Assembly (NCBI GenBank): GCA_903847975.1
Contig: CAINFC010000050.1
Span: 21,540-85,539, forward strand
DNA from: an uncultured Acidobacteriota bacterium
GTDB lineage: Bacteria > Acidobacteriota > UBA6911 > CAINFC01
DNA: 64,000 bases
Reading direction: 5' to 3'
The notes beneath the pieces were generated by a model. The model was not told the DNA's origin and made no database searches. It saw only the letters and a list, made by a program, of their open reading frames with translations. The position numbers and the translations under genes are program-made. Below are positions 1 to 9,039 of this stretch, piece by piece (position 1 is the first letter of the stretch; each line of letters opens with the position of its first letter).

Positions 1-1739
1 TCGATCAGCACCAGGGCCTGGGAGGCCGCGGCGCCGGCCTGGGCCACGCTGTCGGGAATGTCCTTGGGCCCCTGGCAGGCCCCGGCGATGAACACCCCGT
101 CGGTAAAGGTATCGACCGGCGCCAGCTTGGGATGCCGCTCCAGGAAAAACCCCTCCGTGGAGCAGGAGATGTTGAAGAGCCGCCGCACCTCCTGGGCATC
201 GAATTGCGGCTCCATGCCCACGGCCAGCACCACCATGTCCACCGGGATGCGGCGCACCACGCCGATCATGGTGTCCTCCACGCGGATGACCAGCTTCCCT
301 TCCTCCGAGGGGCGGGCCGTCCAGTCGGTCACTTCGGCCACCCGCCCGCGGATGAAGTGCACGTTCTCCTCCAGCAGCTTGTCGTAAAACTCCTCATAGG
401 ATTTTCCGGCGGCGCGGATGTCGATATAGAAATTGTAGACTTCGGCGTCGGTGTGCTCCTTGAGCAGATGGGCCAGCTTCAGCGAATACATGCAGCAGGT
501 GCGCGAGCACCAGCGGTTGGTGTTCCGGTCGCGGGAGCCGACGCAATGAATGATGCCCACCGTCTTCGGCCGGCGCCCGTCGCGCAGGATCAATTCCCCG
601 CCGGTCGGCCCCGAAGCGTTGACCAGCCGTTCCACTTCCAGCGAAGTGTAGACGTTGTCGTACTTTCCGTACCCGTAGTGCGGGAGCCGGCCGGCATCGA
701 AGGTTTTGTAGCCGGTGGCCAGAATCACCGTACCGACGCGGATTTCCTCGACGACCTCCTTCTGGGAGAAATCGATGGCGTCCCGGTCGCATTTTTCCAG
801 GCAGCTCTTCTTGCACTTTCCCGTTTTGAATTCGATGCAGGTTTGCGGGTCGATCACCACCACCTGGGGCGTCGCCTGGGGAAAGGGAATGTATATCGGC
901 TTGCGCCGGCTCAACCCGGCGTTGAACTCGTCGGGAAACTTGCCTTCCTTATAAATGCAGGCTTCGATGCATTCCATGCATCCCACGCAGAGCTTCTCGC
1001 TGATATAGCGAGGCTTGCGCCTTACGGTAATGGTGTAATTTCCCACATACCCTTCCACCTTGCTCACTTCCGAATAGGTCCACAGGGTAATGTTGGGGTG
1101 GTTTTTAACCTGGGACATTTTCGGGGTGAGAATGCAGGCCGCGCAGTCCAGCGTCGGAAAGGTCTTGTCGAACATGGCCATGTGCCCGCCAATGGTCGGC
1201 TCCCGCTCCACGAGAACCACCTTCCTGCCGGCATTGGCCAGGGTCAGGGCGGCATGAATCCCGGCGATGCCACCGCCCACCACCAGCACGTCGGGCAGGA
1301 TGGGAACCCGTTTGGGCTCCAGCGCCTTGTGAAAGGCCACGCGGTGCACCGCGGCGCGGGCCAGGTCCATGGCTTTTTCCGTGGCCTCCTCCGGGCTTTC
1401 GTTCACCCAGGATACGTTCTCGCGGATATTGACCATCTGGAAAAAGAAGGGATTGAGTCCGCCCTTCTCCACCGCGGTACGGAAGGTATGTTCGTGAAGC
1501 AGCGGGGAGCAGGAGGCCACCACAATTCGATTCAGGGCATGCTCGCGGATATCCTGCGCGATCCGTTCCTGCCCCGGGTCCGAACACATATATTTGTATT
1601 CCCGCGAGACGACCACATGGGGCAGGGCTTGTGCATAGCGCGCCACGGCGGCGACATCCACCGTACCGGAGATATTGTGCCCGCAGTGGCAGACATAGAA
1701 CCCGATGCGCGCCGGGCGGTTTCCGTTGGATTTAGACAT
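1..1739 (-). CDS. hdrA: HdrA-like heterodisulfide reductase subunit A, FAD/Fe-S (partial, C-terminus off the left edge)
   Basis: 579 residues are visible before the window edge; no stop is present. HdrA proteins are flavin- and iron-sulfur-containing electron-transfer subunits that, with HdrB and HdrC, pass electrons between low-potential carriers and a disulfide or other acceptor. Seen here: an N-terminal FYVCHCGHNISG motif (the CxCGxN signature of HdrA), a dinucleotide-binding loop VVGGGIAGIHAAL near residue 155, a ferredoxin-type CVGCMECIEACIY cluster near residue 250, a second Cys cluster (CIEFKTGKCKKSCLEKCD) near residue 300, and a CSRTCCMYSLKLAH segment. The ATG at 1739 overlaps the hdrB stop by 8 bp, so translation is probably coupled. 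The physiological acceptor cannot be told from this window: bacterial Hdr-like complexes occur in several unrelated electron-bifurcating or quinone-linked systems. Confidence 0.93.
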   Translation of the reverse strand, partial: MSKSNGNRPARIGFYVCHCGHNISGTVDVAAVARYAQALPHVVVSREYKYMCSDPGQERIAQDIREHALNRIVVASCSPLLHEHTFRTAVEKGGLNPFFFQMVNIRENVSWVNESPEEATEKAMDLARAAVHRVAFHKALEPKRVPILPDVLVVGGGIAGIHAALTLANAGRKVVLVEREPTIGGHMAMFDKTFPTLDCAACILTPKMSQVKNHPNITLWTYSEVSKVEGYVGNYTITVRRKPRYISEKLCVGCMECIEACIYKEGKFPDEFNAGLSRRKPIYIPFPQATPQVVVIDPQTCIEFKTGKCKKSCLEKCDRDAIDFSQKEVVEEIRVGTVILATGYKTFDAGRLPHYGYGKYDNVYTSLEVERLVNASGPTGGELILRDGRRPKTVGIIHCVGSRDRNTNRWCSRTCCMYSLKLAHLLKEHTDAEVYNFYIDIRAAGKSYEEFYDKLLEENVHFIRGRVAEVTDWTARPSEEGKLVIRVEDTMIGVVRRIPVDMVVLAVGMEPQFDAQEVRRLFNISCSTEGFFLERHPKLAPVDTFTDGVFIAGACQGPKDIPDSVAQAGAAASQALVLI

Positions 1740-2634
1740 GAGCCGCTTCTCCTTTCTGCTTCCCCAGGAAGCGCGTAGGGGGCTGAAAGAGGAGCGACAT
1801 GCCCAGCTCGTCATCGCCGAGACCGAAGGCCATGCCGATCAGCTGAGTAAAATAAAGGATGGGACAGTGAATTTTTTCCTGGTATTCCCTGGCAATCTGG
1901 TCCTGGTAGCATTCCAGGTTGAACTGGCAGAGCGGGCAGCAGGTCAGAATCATGTCGGCTTTCCGCTTGACGGCATCCTTGATCAGCAGCCGGTTCAGCC
2001 GCAATCCGGCCTCGGGAATGGTACCCGTCAGAGTGCCTCCGCAGCAGCGGGTCTTGAGCGGCCAGTCGACAGGATCCGCACCCAGTGCCTTGACCAGCCG
2101 GTCCATGGAGGTGGGATAAAAGGCGTGATCGAAGGTCTTGAACGGCCGGACCATCTGGCAGCCGTAATAGCAGGCCACTTTCATCCCCTTCAGCCGGCGG
2201 GTGACCCGCTTTTCAATGCGCTCGAGCCCGATATCGTTGACGATGACATCCAGCGGATGACGGACAGTAACGGTTCCGTGATAGGTGAGACCGGCAGCAT
2301 CCAGGGCCTGGACGATCCGGCTCCGCACCTCCGGGTAGTCCCGCAGATATTGATTGGTCTTGGTGAGCACCAGAAAACAGGCGCTGCAGGGAGCGACGAT
2401 CTCATGGCCCGATCCGCTCGACCTGCCCTGCTCTTCGGCCAGGGCCAGGTTGCGGGCCGCCAGGGCAAACGCCTTGGTTTCATCAATGGCCATATAGGAG
2501 GTGGCCCCGCAGCAATTCCAGTCTTCGAGCTCGTCCATGGATAGGGAGAGCGCCCGGAAGATGGCCAGCAGCGATTTTTCGTACGCCTTGCCGGTGGTGG
2601 CCGCCGAACAGCCGGGATAGTATAGGTATCTCAT
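1732..2634 (-). CDS. hdrB: HdrB-like heterodisulfide reductase subunit B (CCG-domain protein)
   Basis: 300 aa. The start chosen is the ATG at 2634, giving MRYLYYPGCSA, the usual HdrB N-terminus; the frame stays open upstream but only as an antisense-like extension through hdrC. It has two CCG repeats, the ligands of the noncubane iron-sulfur centres of HdrB. The first includes YYPGC, WNCCGATSY and APCSACF. The second includes ACYYGCQMVRPF, RCCGGTLTG and LTCCPLCQFNLECY. It would form the catalytic disulfide-reducing site and take electrons from HdrC. The start overlaps the hdrC stop by 4 bp (ATGA) and the stop overlaps the hdrA start by 8 bp, so the three genes form a coupled operon. No membrane segments are present, which fits a soluble HdrABC rather than a membrane HdrDE. 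Confidence 0.93.
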   Translation of the reverse strand: MRYLYYPGCSAATTGKAYEKSLLAIFRALSLSMDELEDWNCCGATSYMAIDETKAFALAARNLALAEEQGRSSGSGHEIVAPCSACFLVLTKTNQYLRDYPEVRSRIVQALDAAGLTYHGTVTVRHPLDVIVNDIGLERIEKRVTRRLKGMKVACYYGCQMVRPFKTFDHAFYPTSMDRLVKALGADPVDWPLKTRCCGGTLTGTIPEAGLRLNRLLIKDAVKRKADMILTCCPLCQFNLECYQDQIAREYQEKIHCPILYFTQLIGMAFGLGDDELGMSLLFQPPTRFLGKQKGEAAHV

Positions 2635-3266
2635 TTTCCCGCCCCTCCTTTTTTCCCGTTGCCGCTGTCGACGGCGTTCAGCAGGGCCTGCAGCTGATCG
2701 ATCTTCCGGATGCGGTCCTGCCGTAGCGACATGCGCCCCATCAGGAAGAGCTTCATCCCCACCACCGCCTGCCGCAGGGCATCCAGCGGATTGGTCTGCA
2801 GGTACAGCTTGATGATGAGCCGCGCTTCGCTGTTCCGTCCGGTGCGAAAAACTCCCTGGAAGAAATTCCGGGCCAGAACCGGGATGGGATAGCGCTTCGG
2901 ATAGCGGCCGCGCAGGATCGCTTCCCGCTTGAGGGTGTACATCACATCGGTGATATGAATGTTGCGGGGGCACTGCGTGGTGCAGGAGTAGCAGGAGGCG
3001 CAAAGCCAGATGGTGGTAGTGCTGAGGGCCTCGTCGCGGAAGCCCTCGCGGACCATGGCAATGACCCGTCGCGGCGTAAAGTCCATGTAGTGGCTCAATG
3101 GGCAGGTTGCGCTGCACGTGCCGCATTGGATGCAGCTCAGCAACTTCTGCCCGTAGGCCTTGGCAGCAATTTCCTCGCCGAAGCCAAGATCGAGCTCCTC
3201 CTCGAATTTGATCAGCCGGGGAACCGTCTTGGTGGTCCGGGTGAGGTCGGTGTGGCGGAAGATCAT
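2631..3266 (-). CDS. hdrC: HdrC-like heterodisulfide reductase subunit C (two 4Fe-4S clusters)
   Basis: 211 aa, first gene of the hdrCBA operon. HdrC carries electrons from HdrA to HdrB through two cubane 4Fe-4S clusters. Both ligand sets are visible: CIQCGTCSATCP near residue 46 and CASCYSCTTQCP near residue 89, each in the C-x2-C-x2-C-x3-CP pattern. About 100 further residues form a basic helical tail ending in GNGKKGGAGK. The ATG at 3266 has a very strong Shine-Dalgarno sequence, AAAGGAGGAGTA, about 5 nt upstream. A good promoter lies about 225 bp upstream (3491-3519), leaving a long leader. The protein is slightly longer than typical HdrC (about 180-200 aa). Confidence 0.93.
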   Translation of the reverse strand: MIFRHTDLTRTTKTVPRLIKFEEELDLGFGEEIAAKAYGQKLLSCIQCGTCSATCPLSHYMDFTPRRVIAMVREGFRDEALSTTTIWLCASCYSCTTQCPRNIHITDVMYTLKREAILRGRYPKRYPIPVLARNFFQGVFRTGRNSEARLIIKLYLQTNPLDALRQAVVGMKLFLMGRMSLRQDRIRKIDQLQALLNAVDSGNGKKGGAGK

Positions 3267-3580
3267 CCGGGTACTCCTCCTTTCGGGAAAAAGTGAATCA
3301 ACCTCCTCTGTCTCGCGGAAAGCCCAGGAAACATGGGGTCGAAGATCGAACCAAACGCTGCGCCCCGACCCGCCACCACCGATTTATAAAAGGATGAAAA
3401 TAAAAAAATGCACGTCGCAATTTCCATTCCGAACGTGAGAGGGAAATTCCTGGCGGAGAGCTGATAGCAAGGGCGCTTAACATCGCCATCAGTATAATAA
3501 ATTACTTTTACAAAAGCAAGGGGGTAATTTTTCGGAGGGTGACGCCGGCCGGAATCCCCAAGGCAGAGGCCCCTGGAGCT
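3267..3580. other. Intergenic leader of the hdr operon (314 bp, no gene)
   Basis: No open frame here looks coding. The stretch holds the hdr promoter (3491-3519), an A/T-rich patch at about 3380-3410 inside the predicted 5' leader, and the strong hdrC ribosome-binding site at its left end. The leader of about 215 nt is long enough for RNA-level control, but I found no recognisable riboswitch consensus and no convincing terminator hairpin. Confidence 0.5.
3491..3519 (-). promoter_or_regulatory. Sigma70-type promoter for hdrCBA
   Basis: On the minus strand TTGCTT (3519-3514) and TATACT (3496-3491) are separated by exactly 17 bp. Transcription would start near 3484 and give a 5' leader of about 215 nt before hdrC. 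It also lies just beyond the end of the upstream gene on the same strand (stop at 3581), as expected for an independent transcription unit. Confidence 0.6.
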
Positions 3581-4750
3581 CTACCTGCTCCCATTGCGTA
3601 CTTGATGATGAACCGCCAGTCCTTTCCGGCTCATCTCCTCCAGAAAACAGGTGGCCGTCTCCCGGTCGAATCCCAGATCTTCCGGGGGATGCACACCAGG
3701 CTTATACCACTTCTTTTCGGCGATCATTCGGGCCGCCACCAGGCAGGGCAGACCCGTGGCCCGGGCCATGGAGTGAAATCCGGCAACAGGATCCCCCGCG
3801 TCATACAGGGTGAAACAGTGCCGGCATGGTTCGCCGTGTTGGCGCCCATGAACTTCCACCTGCAGAAAGGTAAACTCGGGTTCTCCCGGCATCAGCCGCA
3901 TTTTCGGGTAAGCCAGAGCCCCGAACAGCTCCCGGGGAACCACCGGCTGCCCGGAAAGCAGGACCGGATCCCGGGAGAGCAATCCGATATCCCTTAGAAA
4001 CGCCATTTGGCCGGCGGTTCCTGGATAGCGTAGGGTATACTCGGCCAGGTCGGGTACCGGAATGGTCTCCAGCAGGGAGCGCAGCCCATCCGTATGAAAG
4101 GCTTCCAAAGCAATCCCTTCCAGGGGTGTCCCCGGAAACCGGATCGGATGACAGCCGTCAAGAGCGGGAACGGTCCGGATCGCTCCTCCTTTCCGGATCC
4201 TGGCCGGACGTACGTACTCTTCGATCACGTCGTCGGGAGAAAAGACCAGCCGGTAATGGAAAGGCGGCTCCGGCTTGGCAGGCAGTCCGGTGACGTAGTA
4301 GACCGCGGAGTCGGCCTGATCCAGCAGCCCGCAGCCGTAGGCCACCAGAAGGTTGGCCAGCCCCGGAGCCACTCCGATGTCGGCCAGGACCGGAATTCCT
4401 TTCGCACGGGCCGCGGGATCCAGCCGGCGGAAGTCTTCCGGAAGAAAGGAAATGTCGCAAAACGGTATTCCGGCCTCCAGGACCGCTTCCATCACCCGAT
4501 AGCCGAGGAAGCCGGGGGCCGCGCCAATCGCCAGATCCTGACCTTTCAGGGCCTGGGCCAGATCGCCCGGGGAGGAAAAATCGACGGCCCGGAACCGGCC
4601 GATCCGGCTGCCGGCCCGGGAAGCCAGTTCCTGATAGGGCTCGGCGTCCCGGTCGGCCACGGTCACTTCCCAGAAATCATCCCGGGAAAGTTCCCATGCC
4701 AGAAAGGAGCCCACCCGGCCGCAGCCGAGGACCATAACCTTTTTCCCCAT
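3581..4750 (-). CDS. Saccharopine dehydrogenase family NAD(P)-binding oxidoreductase
   Basis: 389 aa. The N-terminus MGKKVMVLGCGRVGSFLAWEL is a Rossmann nucleotide-binding start (GCGRVG, consensus GxGxxG), followed by an acidic residue after the second strand (VTVADRD). The length and the ADIGVAPGLANLLVAYG segment match the saccharopine dehydrogenase / lysine 6-dehydrogenase superfamily, where the loop after that strand contacts the amino-acid substrate. These enzymes oxidise or reduce amino-acid C-N bonds; lysine 6-dehydrogenase-like activity is one possibility, but the substrate cannot be read from sequence. GGGAG lies about 8 nt upstream of the ATG. The sulfatase stop is 22 bp upstream of this start, so the two may be cotranscribed. 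Confidence 0.8.
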   Translation of the reverse strand: MGKKVMVLGCGRVGSFLAWELSRDDFWEVTVADRDAEPYQELASRAGSRIGRFRAVDFSSPGDLAQALKGQDLAIGAAPGFLGYRVMEAVLEAGIPFCDISFLPEDFRRLDPAARAKGIPVLADIGVAPGLANLLVAYGCGLLDQADSAVYYVTGLPAKPEPPFHYRLVFSPDDVIEEYVRPARIRKGGAIRTVPALDGCHPIRFPGTPLEGIALEAFHTDGLRSLLETIPVPDLAEYTLRYPGTAGQMAFLRDIGLLSRDPVLLSGQPVVPRELFGALAYPKMRLMPGEPEFTFLQVEVHGRQHGEPCRHCFTLYDAGDPVAGFHSMARATGLPCLVAARMIAEKKWYKPGVHPPEDLGFDRETATCFLEEMSRKGLAVHHQVRNGSR

Positions 4751-4772
4751 TTTCGATTACTCCCGGCTCATC

Positions 4773-6173
4773 CTACTTCTCGTTCCAGTAGCCCAGGTTG
4801 GGATCGGTCTGGCGCCGGGGTTCGGTGCGCGCCGTCTGCAGGTATTTTTCGATGCGGGCCATGACCTCCGGCCGATCGGCCGCCAGATTGCGGCTTTCCC
4901 CGGGATCGTCCTTCAGGTGGTACAGCTCCAGGGGGGCATCCGGCTTGGGGCGCACCGCCTTCCAGACGCCCATGCGCACGGCCTGCATCGGTTGTTCCTT
5001 CTGGAACTCCCCGGTGGCGGCCACATAGCGGGGCTGCTCCCAGTAAAGAAATTCGTGCGGCTTCTGGCTCTTCCCCAGCAGGGTTGGCAGCACGGAGCTG
5101 CCATCCAGTCCGCCCGGCGCAGAGCCTCCGGCGATGGCCGACAGAGTGGGCAGCACGTCCTGAAACATCCAGGGGAAGTCGCTGGTGCGTCCGGCGGGAA
5201 CCTTGCCGGGCCAGCGGACGATCATCGGCACGCGGATGCCCCCTTCGTACATCTCCTGCTTGTTGCCGCGGAAGGAGGCGTAGCTTCCGAAGTAATCGTC
5301 GCCCCGCAGCCGCAAGGCGCCGCCGTTGTCCGAGGTGAAAAAGACCACCGTGTCGCGCTCCAGGTCCAGCTCCCGCAGCAGCGCCAGGACGCGGCCCACG
5401 TCGCGGTCCAGCCGGCTGATCATCCCGGCATAGGCGGCATGGGCCTCCGGCTGGTCGGCATAATGCTTCTGCGGCGTGATAAAGGGCTTGTCCTCCTGGA
5501 CCTTCCCCCGGTAGGGCGCCATGCTGTCCTCGGGCACCAGCAGCTCCCAGTGGGGCAGGGTTACCGGCATATAGCAGAAGAAGGGGCGGTCCTTCGAACG
5601 CCTTATAAAATCCAGCGCTTTTCCGGCAATGACGTCGTGGGAGTAGGTAGTACGATTCCCTTTCTCGTTTCCGGGCAGCACAAAGCGCTGCTCGTTGTGG
5701 AAAAGGAAGGGATGGTAATACCAGTGAGCGTGAACCTGGTTCAGGTAGCCGAAAAATTCATCGAATCCGTGCTTCCAGGGTACGCCGTCGGTCCCCAGGT
5801 CTCCCAGGCCCCATTTTCCGAAGCCGCCTGTGGCATATCCGGCCTGCTTGAGGACCTGGGCCACGGTGACGTCCTCGGCCAGCAGCGGGACCCCGCCCGG
5901 ATTCGAGCGGACCGAGGTGTGGCCCATGTGCTTTCCGGTCATCAGCACGCTGCGCGACGGGGCACAGACCGTGCATCCGGAATAGGCGTCGGTAAACCGG
6001 GTGCCTTCGGAGGCCAGACGGTCGATATGCGGAGTCCGGATGATTTTTTGTCCGTAGCAGCCGAGGTCGGAGTACCCCAGGTCATCCCCCATGATCCATA
6101 CAATGTTGGGAGGGCGCGTGGGCTTCGGCCCGACAACAGCGGCCGCCGATAAAAGAAACTCTCTGCGCAGCAT
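4773..6173 (-). CDS. Exported arylsulfatase (sulfatase family, Tat-like signal)
   Basis: 466 aa from the ATG at 6173, which has AGGAGG 5-6 nt upstream. The frame is open further upstream but would run towards the phosphoesterase gene, so the shorter start is preferred. MLRREFLLSAAAVVG is a Tat-type signal (RRxFL). Sulfatase hallmarks are present: a metal-binding GDDLGYSDLGCYG near residue 29, the C-x-P-S-R formylglycine motif CAPSR with Cys70 (SGCTVCAPSRSVLMTG), and a TSDNGG metal-ligand motif. The Cys is normally converted to formylglycine by FGE or an anaerobic SME; neither gene is in the window. The enzyme would hydrolyse sulfate esters, possibly on sulfated polysaccharides, in the periplasm. 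A paralog with the same CTVCAPSRS core is at 40509-41936. Confidence 0.92.
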   Translation of the reverse strand: MLRREFLLSAAAVVGPKPTRPPNIVWIMGDDLGYSDLGCYGQKIIRTPHIDRLASEGTRFTDAYSGCTVCAPSRSVLMTGKHMGHTSVRSNPGGVPLLAEDVTVAQVLKQAGYATGGFGKWGLGDLGTDGVPWKHGFDEFFGYLNQVHAHWYYHPFLFHNEQRFVLPGNEKGNRTTYSHDVIAGKALDFIRRSKDRPFFCYMPVTLPHWELLVPEDSMAPYRGKVQEDKPFITPQKHYADQPEAHAAYAGMISRLDRDVGRVLALLRELDLERDTVVFFTSDNGGALRLRGDDYFGSYASFRGNKQEMYEGGIRVPMIVRWPGKVPAGRTSDFPWMFQDVLPTLSAIAGGSAPGGLDGSSVLPTLLGKSQKPHEFLYWEQPRYVAATGEFQKEQPMQAVRMGVWKAVRPKPDAPLELYHLKDDPGESRNLAADRPEVMARIEKYLQTARTEPRRQTDPNLGYWNEK

Positions 6174-6300
6174 GAATCCTCCTGTCCTTATAAAAGGATA
6201 CGACAAACACAGGGGCAGATCGGGGCCGCCCCTGTGCGGAAGTGCGTTGTTTCCGTCAACCCGGTACCGATTTTGTCCGAAGGCCCGCTCTTTGTCAAAC

Positions 6301-9039
6301 CTAGTCCCGTTCGGCAGGCAGCTGGCGGCGGTGCCATTCGCGCATGTCCTCCGGATCATCCATCCGCACCGACTGCAGGTAGTGCTTCCAGTTGAATTTC
6401 CGGTCGAAGGGCTTCAGCGCCGCATCCGGGTCGAACAGGCGCCGGTCCACCGGGAGCAGCGTATAGGGGCGGAAGTCCGGCTCGGCGCTAAAAAAGTCGA
6501 GGGGCAATGTGGCTGCGGCGTCGAACTGGTTGAGCGGCGGCATGTCGAGCAGGACGAACATCAGCTTCATGATGGAAGCGAAGTCCGCCAGCTGGTGGGA
6601 GACAAATCCGCGCTTCACGTGGGGGCCGATCATCAGCAGCAGGGAGCGGTGGGCCTCGACGTGGTCCAGGCCGCCTTGCGGATCGTCCTCCGTGACGATA
6701 ATCAGCATCTTTTTCCAGTAGGCGGTCCGGGACAGAAAGTGTACTATCCTCCCCAGAGCCAGGTCGTTGTCGGCCATGTAGGATTCGCGGAACGGAAACC
6801 CGTCAGCGGGATGTTCGTCGGTCATGTGGTCGTTGGGCAGAACCATGGTGATCAGCCGGGGCAGGGGGTCCGGTCCGCTCTCCCACTTGCGGCGGAACTC
6901 CTCCTCGAAGGCATCGACCCGGTACTGGTCCGGTATGGCCATGTTGTAGGTCGCATAGGTACGCGAGGTGTTGTCGAAGAGAGGCTTGGGCAAAGGAAAG
7001 CTGACGCTCATCCGGATGCCGGTGTGGCGGAAGGCCTGTTCCTCCAGGCTGGCCGGCATTTCCGTGCCCATGCCAAAATTGTAAAAAGACACCTTGTGGC
7101 GGTCGAGGTGCTCCCACAGGGCGCCGGCTTCGTTATAGTCCTCGGGCAGCACCGTGGCGCTGGAGCCGTTGACGTTCCTTCTTCCCGGTGCGGAGCTGAA
7201 AGGCCGGCTCTCGATGCGCGACCGGGCGTTCACTTCCGTCCATTCGTTGGGATAGACGCCGGCCACCCAGCGATGACCGGTATTGGACTGATCGGAATCG
7301 CAGTAAAAATTGTCGCTGATGGCAAAGCGGTCGGCCAGCGCCTGGTGGTTCGGGGAGATGTCCACGCCCTGCAGGAAGGCGGTCTTGGCTTTGTTGGCAA
7401 TGTTCACACCCATCCCCAGCCCGGCCAGCGATGGGTCGCCGTCCGCGCCGGCCCGCTGGCCGAACACCTGGTCGAATGTACGGTTTTCTTTTACGATAAA
7501 AACGATATGCTCGATCGGGCTGCGTCCCGCGCCGGCAGCCGGCGGTACCGGATGGCCCGCCGCCTCCGGCGGCAGATCCTTCCACTGGCCGAATCCCTCC
7601 CAGACCTGCCGGGTCAGTGCTGCGAGCCGCTCCCCGTCGGGAACCTCGGCGATCTGCAGAAGCCCCTGCATGATGTCTCCCGGATGAGTCCCCCGCACCG
7701 GGGCGCGGAAGCCCAGCCCGCCGTTCGGCCCGGAGCCCATCCCCTTGGCGCTGGAAATATAGAGCCGTCGTCCGTCGGAGGAAAGCTTGACCAGATTGCA
7801 GAACCAGCCGGCCGGAATCCATCCCTGGCACTCGCGCCGCTGCAGATCGAGCACCGCCACCGCGTTGGCCCCGGCGCAGGCGACATACAGCCGCTTTTCC
7901 TGATCGTCCACCGCCAGGCCGAACGGCAGGACGCCCCGCAGGTGCTCCATGCCCGGAGCAACCAATGGAATCTCCTGGACCACCGCCCCGGTGGCGGCAT
8001 CGACCAGCGAGATGGTATCGTTCCCGGCATTGGAGATGTAAATCGTTTTTTCCCCGACGGCAACGGCCGCCGGGTGAGCCCCGCCGATCGTCCGGATGCC
8101 GTCCCGGTTCTGGCCCACTTTATATCCGGTCCTGATCACCCGCACCACCTTTTTGTGCAGCAGGTCTACCTGGAAAACGGCCATGGCATCCGGGTGATTC
8201 GGCGATCCCAGGCCCGGCACCCGTATCCCTTCGACCGTGGTCCCTTGCTCCATTTCCTTGGAAGGGAATCCGTAAGCCGGGAAGGTAAGACCGGCGCTCT
8301 CGCGGTTTTCGGGTTTCACTCCCGGAAGCAGCGGGTACAGAAACATTCCCACATGACAGACCCAGGCGGTACGGCCGTCGCCGGAAAGGCTCAGGGCGAA
8401 CGGGTTTCTTCCCACGCGCACCGAAGCGCGCACCGTGCGGCGCGGCAGGTCGATGAGGACCAGGCGGTTGTTGAACTGATCCAGGACCACCAGGGTTTTT
8501 CCGTCAGGCGCCATCTTGAAGTCGCCGGGAAAGCTGTCCCGGTAGCCCTTGCCGTCCAGACGAATGGCACCCGTCACTTTTCCCTGCTCGGCATCCAGGA
8601 TGAGGATCCGGCCGGTGTCCGCGTCGCCCATGTAAAACAGAGTTCCGTCGGGGGAAAAGGCCGAGCCCATGTAGCTCCCTTTCCCGAATTCATCCGGCCT
8701 CTTGATGCCAAACGGCGGGTAGCGGCGGGTTTGCCCGGGATCCTGGAGATTGAAGAGCTGGACGGCGTCCTTGTTCACCAGGGCGATCCAGTCCTTCTGC
8801 GGGTGCAGCGACATCCCCCAGCTGTAGGACTGGGTGCGCACCAGCTGCCCGGCCGGCCGCAGGAGGCGCCCGTTGATCAGGATGGCTTCCTTTTCCCTTA
8901 CGACCGGCTTCTCCTCGGATCCCGGCGGCACGAACACTTTGCGCGCTGCGGCCGGCGGGACCGCTTGAGAATAGAGACCGGCCATGCCGGTCAGCCAGAA
9001 CAGGACAGCGGACAGCAGCATAATTCTTGAATATCTCAC
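6301..9039 (-). CDS. Bifunctional YncE-type beta-propeller / phosphoesterase (alkaline phosphatase superfamily) protein
   Basis: 912 aa. The GTG at 9039 is preferred over an ATG at 9021: GTG has GGGTGG upstream and overlaps the RNase R stop (GTGA), while the ATG has no ribosome-binding site. The signal peptide covers roughly residues 1-25. Residues about 60-480 form a YncE/40-residue beta-propeller with repeats such as AFSPDGTLFYMGD and LSGDGRTAWVCHVG. Residues about 505-830 are a phosphoesterase domain of the acid phosphatase/phospholipase C type: IEHIVFIVKENRTFDQVFGQ, PNDHMTDEHP and VTEDDPQGGLDHVEAHRS carry the metal ligands. This fusion is recurrent in Acidobacteriota and relatives. It probably hydrolyses phosphoesters in the periplasm; the substrate is unknown. 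Confidence 0.88.
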   Translation of the reverse strand: MRYSRIMLLSAVLFWLTGMAGLYSQAVPPAAARKVFVPPGSEEKPVVREKEAILINGRLLRPAGQLVRTQSYSWGMSLHPQKDWIALVNKDAVQLFNLQDPGQTRRYPPFGIKRPDEFGKGSYMGSAFSPDGTLFYMGDADTGRILILDAEQGKVTGAIRLDGKGYRDSFPGDFKMAPDGKTLVVLDQFNNRLVLIDLPRRTVRASVRVGRNPFALSLSGDGRTAWVCHVGMFLYPLLPGVKPENRESAGLTFPAYGFPSKEMEQGTTVEGIRVPGLGSPNHPDAMAVFQVDLLHKKVVRVIRTGYKVGQNRDGIRTIGGAHPAAVAVGEKTIYISNAGNDTISLVDAATGAVVQEIPLVAPGMEHLRGVLPFGLAVDDQEKRLYVACAGANAVAVLDLQRRECQGWIPAGWFCNLVKLSSDGRRLYISSAKGMGSGPNGGLGFRAPVRGTHPGDIMQGLLQIAEVPDGERLAALTRQVWEGFGQWKDLPPEAAGHPVPPAAGAGRSPIEHIVFIVKENRTFDQVFGQRAGADGDPSLAGLGMGVNIANKAKTAFLQGVDISPNHQALADRFAISDNFYCDSDQSNTGHRWVAGVYPNEWTEVNARSRIESRPFSSAPGRRNVNGSSATVLPEDYNEAGALWEHLDRHKVSFYNFGMGTEMPASLEEQAFRHTGIRMSVSFPLPKPLFDNTSRTYATYNMAIPDQYRVDAFEEEFRRKWESGPDPLPRLITMVLPNDHMTDEHPADGFPFRESYMADNDLALGRIVHFLSRTAYWKKMLIIVTEDDPQGGLDHVEAHRSLLLMIGPHVKRGFVSHQLADFASIMKLMFVLLDMPPLNQFDAAATLPLDFFSAEPDFRPYTLLPVDRRLFDPDAALKPFDRKFNWKHYLQSVRMDDPEDMREWHRRQLPAERD

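Noticed and set aside
132..1778. Long plus-strand open frame (548 codons) opposite hdrA
   Set aside because: The minus strand encodes a clear HdrA with all Cys motifs; the plus frame is a GC-driven antisense shadow with no domain.
6091..9030. 979-codon plus-strand frame opposite the phosphoesterase gene
   Set aside because: Composition-driven antisense frame; the opposite strand has signal peptide, propeller repeats and phosphoesterase motifs.
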